Below the pieces are notes generated by a model that was not told where the DNA came from, made no database searches, and worked only from the letters and a program-made list of their open reading frames with translations. A stretch of DNA of 5,519 nt, taken from assembly GCA_964467005.1 (NCBI GenBank), contig CAYXPI010000218.1, positions 1 through 5,519 on the forward strand, written 5' to 3'. The position numbers and the translations under genes are program-made. The stretch comes from Thermohalobaculum sp964467005 (GTDB lineage Bacteria; Pseudomonadota; Alphaproteobacteria; Rhodobacterales; Rhodobacteraceae). Positions 1 to 4,918 of this stretch are shown here, piece after piece. Within the stretch, counting starts at the first letter, position 1, and every line of letters begins with the position of its first letter.

Positions 1-845
1 GCGGCGGGCTCACGATCCGCGCCCGGGCGGAGGGCGACCGGCTGGCGCCCGCGCTCGGCACGGCCCGGCGGGCGCTGGGGGGCGGCGGGGGGTATATCGG
101 CCTCGAGGCCGCCGCGGTGCTCGCCCGCCGCGGGATCGCGACCGTGCTGGTGGAGGCCGCGCCGCGCATCCTCGGCCGGGTGGCCTCAGCCGAGACGGCG
201 GCCGCGCTCCGCGCGCTCCACACCGCGGAGGGGGTGGAAATCGTGGAGGGGGTGGGTCTTGCCGGGCTCGAAGCCCGGGACGGCCGGCTCCGCGTCGCGC
301 GTCTCGCCGACGGGCGGGAGATCCCGGCGGAGCTCGCCATCGTGGGCATCGGCGTGGTGCCCGAGACGGAGGCGGCCGAGGCCGCGGGCCTCGCCCTCGA
401 GGCCGGCATCGCCGTCGACGCACAGTGCCGGAGCTCGGACCCCGCGATCTACGCGGCGGGGGATTGCGCGTCCTTCCCCCTCCAGGGCCGCCGGCGCCGG
501 CTGGAGAGCGTGCAGAACGCCATCGACCAGGGCGCCCATGCGGCGCGGGCGATCCTGGGATCAGAGGCCGCCTACGCCCCCGTGCCCTGGTTTTGGTCCG
601 ACCAATACGCGGCGCGGCTCCAGATCGCGGGGCTCGGCGATGGGCACGACCGGGTGATCGCGCGGCCGGGCCCGCGGCCCGGCGCCCGCTCCTTCTGGTA
701 CTTCGCCGGCCCGCGCTTCCTCGCCGTCGACGCCCTCTCGGACCCCAAGGCCTACATGACCGGCAAACGCTGGCTCGAGGCCGGGGCGAGCCCGGACCCA
801 GAGCGCCTGGCGGACCCGGAGCGCCCCCTCGCCGAGGCGCTCTGA
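1..845 (+). CDS. NADH-dependent ferredoxin reductase (putidaredoxin/rhodocoxin reductase type), 5'-truncated
   Basis: This FAD flavoenzyme family passes electrons from NADH to a small [2Fe-2S] ferredoxin or rubredoxin, which usually feeds a cytochrome P450 or dioxygenase; it acts in the cytoplasm. Reading begins at base 3 and gives 280 visible residues; family members are about 400, so the N-terminal FAD-binding part lies outside the window. Visible in order: the NAD-binding Rossmann motif GGGYIGLE (about residues 28-35), an acidic Glu51 after the second strand (TVLVEAAP), which favours NADH over NADPH, the second FAD motif IYAAGDCA (about 149-156), the segment ESVQNAIDQ (168-176), and the C-terminal reductase domain opening with PWFWSDQY (195-202). 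The strand before the Rossmann glycines reads LGGGGG where the family has LVVGGG. The partner ferredoxin is not in the window. Family assignment is secure; the physiological pathway is unknown. Confidence 0.9.
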   Translation, partial: GGLTIRARAEGDRLAPALGTARRALGGGGGYIGLEAAAVLARRGIATVLVEAAPRILGRVASAETAAALRALHTAEGVEIVEGVGLAGLEARDGRLRVARLADGREIPAELAIVGIGVVPETEAAEAAGLALEAGIAVDAQCRSSDPAIYAAGDCASFPLQGRRRRLESVQNAIDQGAHAARAILGSEAAYAPVPWFWSDQYAARLQIAGLGDGHDRVIARPGPRPGARSFWYFAGPRFLAVDALSDPKAYMTGKRWLEAGASPDPERLADPERPLAEAL

Positions 846-872
846 GCCCAGGGACGCGCGGCATGGCGGCGT

Positions 873-900
873 GCGGGCGGCCCCTCGCAGACCCGCCCGC
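873..900 (+). terminator. GC hairpin after the reductase gene, possible terminator
   Basis: GCGGGCGG (873-880) pairs perfectly with CCGCCCGC (893-900) around a 12-base loop, starting 27 bases after the reductase stop. No T-run follows, so it is at best an atypical intrinsic terminator or a transcript-end stabiliser. In sequence this GC-rich an eight-base stem can also arise by chance. Confidence 0.3.
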
Positions 901-975
901 CGACGCAACGCCACACGCGACAACACACGGGGCCCACCCAAACTCCTCCGGCCAACACGCGCCGGGACGCCCCGC

Positions 976-1023
976 TATGCTTGATCAGTCATCGCCAAAA
1001 ATGCTTAAGAACAGGTGAACAAA
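976..1023 (+). promoter_or_regulatory. AT-rich islet upstream of the CRP-family gene, likely promoter region
   Basis: A stretch of roughly 48 bases is clearly richer in A and T than the GC-dominated sequence on both sides and ends about 40 bases before the regulator's start codon. It contains TTGATC (981-986, four of six matches to a -35 box) and, 18 bases further on, TTAAGA (1005-1010, a poor -10). TATGCT (976-981) is another weak -10 candidate without a matching -35. The location suits a promoter, but no single pair of boxes is convincing. Confidence 0.35.
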
Positions 1024-1043
1024 GCGCGGACTGCCGTGGGATC

Positions 1044-1050
1044 AGAGGGG
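1044..1050 (+). promoter_or_regulatory. Ribosome binding site supporting the start at 1062
   Basis: AGAGGGG lies 11 bases before the ATG at 1062. It supports that start over the longer in-frame reading from the TTG at 981, whose extra 27 residues do not look like the family. Confidence 0.5.
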
Positions 1051-1061
1051 CCGAGACGGCG

Positions 1062-1751
1062 ATGGGGGAGATCCCGGAGATCTTCGAGAGCCTGCCCGAC
1101 GGCTCGACGCTGAAGGCCTGCGGGCCCGAGGCGGTCTGCGCCCTCGCCCGGGTCTGGAGCGAGATCCCCTTCGCCGCCCGCGCGTCGATCCTCGCCGCCG
1201 AGGACGAGAGCCGCGACGTCTATTTCGTGCTCGCCGGCGCGGTGCGGGCCGCCACCTTCTCCGCCGCCGGGCGCGAGGTGGCCTTCTCCGATCTCGGCCC
1301 CGGGGCGATCTTCGGCGAGATCGGCGCGATCGACGGCGGCCCCCGCTCCACCAACGTCATCGCCGCGACCGACAGCCTGCTCGCCCGCCTCTCCGGCCGG
1401 GCCTTCGCCGAACTCATCGACGCGAACGCCGAGCTTCGCTGGGCGATCCTGCGCTATCTCGCGAGCCGGGTGCGCTCGCTCTCCGCCAAGATGCTCGACG
1501 TGACGACGATGAACGCGCGGGAGCGCTTGGTGGCGCATCTCCTCCACCTCGCCGAGGCGACGGGGGGCAACACCGCCGAGATCGCGCAGCTGCCCACCCA
1601 GCAGGCGCTGGCGGACGCGATCCTCGGCCAACGCGAGGCGGTGGGGCGGGAGATGAGCCGGCTTCGCGACGAGGGCCTGATCGACCGGCAGGGACGCCGG
1701 CTGACCATTCTCAACCTCGCAGAGATGCGGGCCCGGCTCATCCGGCTGTGA
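1062..1751 (+). CDS. CRP/FNR-superfamily transcriptional regulator with intact cyclic-nucleotide-binding cassette
   Basis: This is a 229-residue DNA-binding regulator, the usual CRP length. The N-terminal half is a cyclic-nucleotide-binding beta-roll (about residues 25-115). Its phosphate-binding cassette FGEIGAIDGGPRSTNV (84-99) keeps the Gly85, Glu86, Arg95 and Ser96 equivalents that hold cAMP in E. coli CRP. A long dimerisation helix follows (about 116-145), and the C-terminal winged helix-turn-helix is seen in LPTQQALADAILGQREAVGR (177-196), with a recognition helix around GQREAVGREMSRLR. The four-cysteine iron-sulfur pattern of FNR is absent; the only two cysteines are Cys20 and Cys26. 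The regulator is therefore more likely a small-molecule (cyclic-nucleotide) sensor than an oxygen sensor. It stands alone between the reductase and a convergent spike gene, and its targets cannot be read from the sequence. The start at 1062 is chosen on ribosome binding site and family length. Confidence 0.88.
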   Translation: MGEIPEIFESLPDGSTLKACGPEAVCALARVWSEIPFAARASILAAEDESRDVYFVLAGAVRAATFSAAGREVAFSDLGPGAIFGEIGAIDGGPRSTNVIAATDSLLARLSGRAFAELIDANAELRWAILRYLASRVRSLSAKMLDVTTMNARERLVAHLLHLAEATGGNTAEIAQLPTQQALADAILGQREAVGREMSRLRDEGLIDRQGRRLTILNLAEMRARLIRL

Positions 1752-1752
1752 G

Positions 1753-1774
1753 GGGAGGCGCCGGGGCGCCTCCC
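1753..1774. terminator. Perfect GC inverted repeat between convergent genes, probable bidirectional terminator
   Basis: GGGAGGCGCC (1753-1762) is matched exactly by GGCGCCTCCC (1765-1774). Allowing a four-base loop this gives nine pairs. It fills most of the 29 bases between the regulator stop (1751) and the stop of the opposing gene (1781). No T-run follows on either strand, which is common for GC-rich terminators. Its position suggests it ends transcription from both sides. Confidence 0.6.
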
Positions 1775-1780
1775 GATCGG

Positions 1781-3727
1781 TCAGGAGGCGGCGAGCCCAC
1801 CAATCAGAAGATAGGTGTCCGGTGCCACGCAGAGGAGCGAGGCGGCGGCGTGCTGGCCGCGGAGGGTGAGGGAGGCCTCGGTCTCGAGCGTCACGCCCGC
1901 GCCCGCGGCCACCGTCACGGCCCCGGCGCCCGCTTGGGTGAGGCTCACCTGATCGCCGACGGCGAGCGCCCCCGCCGGCACCGTCAGCACCTGCGCCGCG
2001 GCCCCGGTGAACCGCAGGAGCGCGAAGGCGTCCGCCGCGGCCAGGGTCGTGTCGGCCGCCGGGCTGCGGATGGCGAGGGCCCGGAACGCCCGCTCGGAGG
2101 ACGCGCCGAGCGCGCGCCCCAGCCCCGCGGCCGCGGCCCTGGGCGCGCCCGAGCGCCCACCGAGAAGCACCCCCGCGGGCCCGAGGGCGAGCGGCGGCTG
2201 ATCCGGCGTCACCTCGGCGCCGGTGAGGACGGCGGCGTTGCCCGCGCCCTCGAGGAGCGCCGCCCCGCCCGGCGCATAGGTGCCCGCGGGCTGACCGGCC
2301 TGCCAGTCCGGCGCGCGCGCGGGATCGGGGGCAATGCCGGGCAGGGTTGGCGCCCAGACGGCCGGGTCCGTCCCCGGCTCGGTGGCAGACAGGGCGGCCT
2401 CCGAGGCCCCGGGAGCCGCCGCATAGAGCGCGCCCGCCCGGGCGACCAGGGCCGTCGCCCCGCCCTGCCCGGCCGCGGCGGTGCCGTTGCCCCGGAGCGC
2501 GAGCCCCAGATAGGCCGATCCCGCATCCGCCCGGTCCTCGAGGCCGTAGCGGCCGTTCTCCGCCAGGTCGAGCGCCGTCGCCGTGCCGCGATCCGCCCCC
2601 GCGCCGAGGACGGCGAGACCCGAGCCGCCGTTCCGCTGGGCGGTGAGGCCGTCGATCCGCCAGCCCTCCGCGCCGAGGCCCGGGGCGATCTCCACGCCGT
2701 GGCCCGAGAAGCCCTCGACCCGTAGGCCCGAGAGCGCCGCGCGGGCGTGGAGCTTCACGCCGGGCTTCGACGCATCGAAGCCGGCGCCCGCCTCGGGCCC
2801 CGCGAGATGCAGCCCCGCGATCACCGCGCCTTCGGCCGAGCTGGTCGCCGGATTGTCCGGGCTCTCGACGCCGGAGACCCCGAGCGAGGTCGCGCTGTGG
2901 ACGAGAAGGCCCGCGGTGTCGGCGAAATCGAACCGTGCGGCGCCGGCGCCGAGAAGCCGGAGGGCCGCGCGGATCTCCAGCGGCTGGCCGATGAGGTAGC
3001 GCCCGGCGGGCACCGCGACCGTGAGGCCGCGGCCCGTGGTGCCGTCGGTCCAGAGCCGGGCAAAGGCGAGCGCGGCCGCGACCGCCGCCTGGGCATCGAC
3101 CGTCGGCAGGCCCCCATCGGTGCGCCGGACCGCGCCGAATTGGAGGATGTTGACCGCGCCACCCTCGGCCACGAGCTCCCACCAGGCGCCGTCGGCCGAC
3201 TGAACCTTGCCGCCATGGGCCGGCTCCGCGCCCGCCCGCGCGTAGAGGCCGCCGCCCCCGTCGCCCGGCGCGGCATAGCCGTTGGTGCGCAGGGACGCGA
3301 CCCCCGCCTCGATGGCCGTGAGCGCGATCTGCGCCCGGGTCATCTCCGTCGCGACGCCGCCCGCGCCGCCCGAGGCCGCGGCGAGCGCCTGCTTGTCGGC
3401 CGCGGACATGAGCCCGGCCTCCGCCGTCGTGGCCAAGGGCAGCGCCACCCCGGTGCCCGCGAGGATGCCGACGGTGCGGCTCGGCACGTCGTAGGTGAGG
3501 AGCCGCTCCGCCCCGCCCTGGCGCCATTCCGGGCCGCCGAGGCTCGCATCGAGGGCCGCCTGGATGCCGGGCCCGGTGAGGAGCGCGCCGCCGTCCACGC
3601 CCTCCACCAGCACCTGGCCCGGATCCTCCGAGAGGCCCGAGGCGGTGATTTCCTGGATCGTGCGGTTGTCGACATAGTCGCCGCCCCCGCTGCCCGTGCC
3701 GCCGCCGAAATTGTAGAGGACCGACAT
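1781..3727 (-). CDS. Right-handed beta-helix spike protein (phage tail-spike / GTA head-spike-like)
   Basis: The 648-residue protein has the modular build of a phage receptor-binding spike. A glycine-rich N-terminus (1-20) and a probable attachment region (20-95) are followed by ALPLATTAEAGLMSAADKQA (95-114), a segment characteristic of phage tail fibres. Residues 148-185 (GYAAPGDGGGGLY, then QSADGAWWEL) lead into a pectate-lyase-3-type beta-helix from VNILQFGAV (192-200) to about 525. The helix ends with GNAAVLTGAEVTPDQPP, a wording common at the end of tail-spike helices. The C-terminal domain (about 556-648, with TVPAGALAVGDQVSLTQAG and TLRGQHAAASLL) is a small beta domain shared by many phage and prophage fibres. 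There is no signal peptide or membrane segment, so it is not a secreted pectinase. Such helices bind, and sometimes cleave, surface polysaccharide; no catalytic residues can be assigned. It starts four bases after the upstream small gene and is cotranscribed with it. Confidence 0.82.
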   Translation of the reverse strand: MSVLYNFGGGTGSGGGDYVDNRTIQEITASGLSEDPGQVLVEGVDGGALLTGPGIQAALDASLGGPEWRQGGAERLLTYDVPSRTVGILAGTGVALPLATTAEAGLMSAADKQALAAASGGAGGVATEMTRAQIALTAIEAGVASLRTNGYAAPGDGGGGLYARAGAEPAHGGKVQSADGAWWELVAEGGAVNILQFGAVRRTDGGLPTVDAQAAVAAALAFARLWTDGTTGRGLTVAVPAGRYLIGQPLEIRAALRLLGAGAARFDFADTAGLLVHSATSLGVSGVESPDNPATSSAEGAVIAGLHLAGPEAGAGFDASKPGVKLHARAALSGLRVEGFSGHGVEIAPGLGAEGWRIDGLTAQRNGGSGLAVLGAGADRGTATALDLAENGRYGLEDRADAGSAYLGLALRGNGTAAAGQGGATALVARAGALYAAAPGASEAALSATEPGTDPAVWAPTLPGIAPDPARAPDWQAGQPAGTYAPGGAALLEGAGNAAVLTGAEVTPDQPPLALGPAGVLLGGRSGAPRAAAAGLGRALGASSERAFRALAIRSPAADTTLAAADAFALLRFTGAAAQVLTVPAGALAVGDQVSLTQAGAGAVTVAAGAGVTLETEASLTLRGQHAAASLLCVAPDTYLLIGGLAAS

Positions 3728-3731
3728 GCGC

Positions 3732-4061
3732 TTAGCCCTCCTCGATGACGGAGAGCACGGCCCCGGGCTCGATCCCGATGGAGGCGATCGCGCCCCGGGT
3801 GGCGGGCATCGGCTTGGCGGCAAGGTCGCTCGCCGAGCCCGCTTGCCCGGGCCTGAGCACCCGGTAGCGGAGCACGAGATCGCCGGTTTCGATCACCGCC
3901 ACATGGGCGTCCGCGGGCGCGGGCCCGCTCGCCACCGGCGCGACGGTGTCGACGCTCAGGGTCTCGAAGCCGAGCTCGGGCTCGTTGATGAGCGGCGTCG
4001 GGTGGCTCCGAACATCCAGGGTCGCGCCGTCGTGCCACCACAGTTTCACGGTTCCGGGCAT
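3732..4061 (-). CDS. Small phage/GTA-like protein paired with the beta-helix spike (candidate spike base or adaptor)
   Basis: This 109-residue, cysteine-free, acidic protein has no signal peptide or membrane segment. It opens with VKLWWHDG (5-12) and ends with IGIEPGAVLSVIEEG. The second half (GDLVLRYRVLRPGQ, then KPMPATRGAIASIGIEPGA) resembles, in overall plan, short all-beta phage structural proteins that carry a conserved PG-x-x turn near the C-terminus. I do not recognise a named family with certainty. It is the first gene of a two-gene unit, and the spike gene follows after four bases. By analogy with the Rhodobacter capsulatus pair ghsA-ghsB (recalled, not checked) it could be the base that anchors the spike to a capsid, or an adaptor or chaperone for it. 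The coding call itself is well supported by its ribosome binding site and the tight coupling; the role is inference. Confidence 0.68.
   Translation of the reverse strand: MPGTVKLWWHDGATLDVRSHPTPLINEPELGFETLSVDTVAPVASGPAPADAHVAVIETGDLVLRYRVLRPGQAGSASDLAAKPMPATRGAIASIGIEPGAVLSVIEEG
3736..3742 (-). promoter_or_regulatory. Strong ribosome binding site of the beta-helix gene
   Basis: Read on the minus strand, AGGAGGG lies eight bases before the ATG at 3727 and overlaps the last codons (Glu-Glu-Gly-stop) of the upstream gene. It fixes the start at 3727 rather than the upstream in-frame ATG at 3823, whose 32 extra residues (proline, serine and arginine rich) are an overlap shadow of the small gene. 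Confidence 0.75.
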
Positions 4062-4066
4062 CTCTT

Positions 4067-4072
4067 GTCTCC
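4067..4072 (-). promoter_or_regulatory. Ribosome binding site of the 109-residue gene
   Basis: On the minus strand GGAGAC lies just upstream of the ATG at 4061, with seven bases between GGAG and the start codon. It supports both the start and the reality of this small gene. Confidence 0.6.
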
Positions 4073-4083
4073 ATCCGGATAGG

Positions 4084-4113
4084 GCCCCGGCGACCCCATG
4101 GGAGGGCCGGGGC
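4084..4113. repeat. Inverted repeat in the leader of the spike unit
   Basis: GCCCCGGC (4084-4091) and GCCGGGGC (4106-4113) are perfectly complementary. The 14-base loop itself contains the palindrome CCCATGGG (4095-4102). It lies 23 bases upstream of the 109-residue gene, so it would sit in that transcript's 5' leader. On the plus strand it is followed by GGTCTTT, a weak T-rich tail, so it could also stop transcription running toward rfbC. Function is unknown. Confidence 0.35.
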
Positions 4114-4200
4114 GGTCTTTGCGGTTGTCTCGTGGGTGAGGCCCGGGCGGAGGGCGGCGCGGCCCCGGCGGAGGGGGCCGGGCGCGTCCCGGAGCCTTCG

Positions 4201-4285
4201 TCAACCTGCCGTAAAATCGTAAAATTTCGGTAAATCGCGGCGTGTTTTCACCAAGAAAAGACCCCAATCCAGAATGCAAAACTGT
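4201..4285. promoter_or_regulatory. AT-rich divergent control region with spaced GTAA repeats
   Basis: The 299-base gap between the divergent spike unit and rfbC holds no gene. It is GC-dominated up to about 4200 and then turns abruptly AT-rich. GTAAAAT occurs at 4211 and 4219, and GTAAAT at 4230. On the minus strand the last two give TTAC-N7-TTAC, six of eight positions of the CtrA box TTAA-N7-TTAA. TAAAAT at 4212 and 4220 each match five of six bases of a -10 box on the plus strand but lack a clear -35. TTTTC-ACCAA-GAAAA (4245-4259) is a short perfect inverted repeat that could be an operator. The region probably holds the promoters for both directions; individual sites are not proven. Confidence 0.45.
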
Positions 4286-4348
4286 GGCATCCTGCCGGCG
4301 CGCAGCCTAAGAGAGCGCTGTGGCGGGATCTGCGCGATGAGCGAGTTT

Positions 4349-4353
4349 GGGGG
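4349..4353 (+). promoter_or_regulatory. Ribosome binding site favouring the rfbC start at 4361
   Basis: GGGGG followed by TG lies seven bases before the ATG at 4361. Earlier in-frame ATGs at 4274 and 4337 have poorer upstream purine runs and would add residues not found in the family. Confidence 0.45.
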
Positions 4354-4360
4354 TGTGTCC

Positions 4361-4918
4361 ATGTTCGATACGACCGGGATCGCCGGCGTGATGGTGATCC
4401 GACCGAAACGTCACGGCGACGACCGCGGCTTCTTCTCGGAGGTGTGGAACCGGGAGCGCTTCTCCGAAGCGGGGCTGCGGCACGACTGGGTGCAGGACAA
4501 CCACTCGCGCTCGGCCCAGCCCTTCACGCTGCGCGGGCTGCACTATCAGGCCCCGCCGATGGCCCAGGCCAAGCTCGTGCGCTGCATTCGCGGCCGGATC
4601 TGGGATGTGGCGGTGGATGTGCGCCCGGGCTCGCCGAGCTATGGCCAGCATGTCGGGCTCGAGCTCAGCGCCGACAATTTCACCCAGCTCCTGGTGCCGC
4701 GGGGGTTCCTGCACGGGTTCCTCACGCTCGAGCCCGACACCGAGGTGCTCTACAAGGTCGACGCGCCCTACAGCCGGGAGCATGACGGGGCGGTGGCCTG
4801 GGACGATCCGGAGCTCGCCCTGCCCTGGCCGGTGCAGGGCCCGCCCGTCCTCTCCGCCAAGGACGCCGCCGCGCCCAAGCTTGCCGACTGGACCAACCCC
4901 TTCGAGGCCGCGCCATGA
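4361..4918 (+). CDS. rfbC: dTDP-4-dehydrorhamnose 3,5-epimerase
   Basis: This enzyme converts dTDP-4-dehydro-6-deoxy-D-glucose to dTDP-4-dehydro-L-rhamnose, the third step of cytoplasmic dTDP-L-rhamnose synthesis, feeding O-antigen, capsule or exopolysaccharide. The 185-residue product is of normal length and a cupin by family. Visible motifs are DDRGFFSEVWNR (20-31), VQDNHS (44-49), TLRGLHYQ (56-63), DVAVDVRPGSP (82-92), PRGFLHGF (113-120) and LSAKDAAAP (164-172). The catalytic set of Salmonella RmlC (His63, Lys73, Tyr133, Asp170) maps with a constant offset of two to His61, Lys71, Tyr131 and Asp168, so the enzyme should be active. The start at 4361 (MFDTTGIAGVMVIRP) matches the usual N-terminus; ATGs at 4337 and 4274 are alternatives. 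Its stop overlaps the start of rfbB as ATGA, which implies translational coupling. The remaining pathway genes, rfbA and rfbD, would be expected downstream. Confidence 0.95.
   Translation: MFDTTGIAGVMVIRPKRHGDDRGFFSEVWNRERFSEAGLRHDWVQDNHSRSAQPFTLRGLHYQAPPMAQAKLVRCIRGRIWDVAVDVRPGSPSYGQHVGLELSADNFTQLLVPRGFLHGFLTLEPDTEVLYKVDAPYSREHDGAVAWDDPELALPWPVQGPPVLSAKDAAAPKLADWTNPFEAAP

Noticed and set aside
981..996. Possible FNR/DNR box starting with TTGAT
   Set aside because: The left half matches but the right half (CATCG or ATCGC) does not resemble ATCAA at the required spacing.
981..1061. Upstream TTG start for the CRP-family gene, adding 27 residues
   Set aside because: The extension does not look like the family, it would start inside the probable promoter islet, and the ATG at 1062 has a better-placed ribosome binding site.
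1005..3527. An 840-codon open frame on the minus strand overlapping both the regulator and the beta-helix gene
   Set aside because: Its product is low-complexity Arg/Gly/Ala/Pro sequence with no recognisable domain. It overlaps two well-supported genes, so it is a by-product of the GC bias.
1781..3727. Secreted pectate lyase or polygalacturonase for plant cell-wall breakdown
   Set aside because: There is no signal peptide, and the N- and C-terminal segments are of phage-fibre type, so the beta-helix similarity alone does not support that function.
1748..3748. Long plus-strand open frames (1748-2725 and 2747-3748) opposite the beta-helix gene
   Set aside because: They translate to Arg-, Gly- and Ala-rich sequence without motifs, while the minus strand gives a coherent tail-spike protein with a good ribosome binding site.
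21..4156. A 16-base exact repeat, GCCCGGGCGGAGGGCG at 21-36 and 4141-4156
   Set aside because: In sequence this GC-rich a 16-base match between two places is not improbable, and the contexts (coding versus intergenic) share nothing else.
4274..4360. Upstream ATGs (4274 and 4337) as the rfbC start
   Set aside because: They would add 29 or 8 residues not seen at the N-terminus of RfbC proteins, and their upstream ribosome binding sites are weaker.
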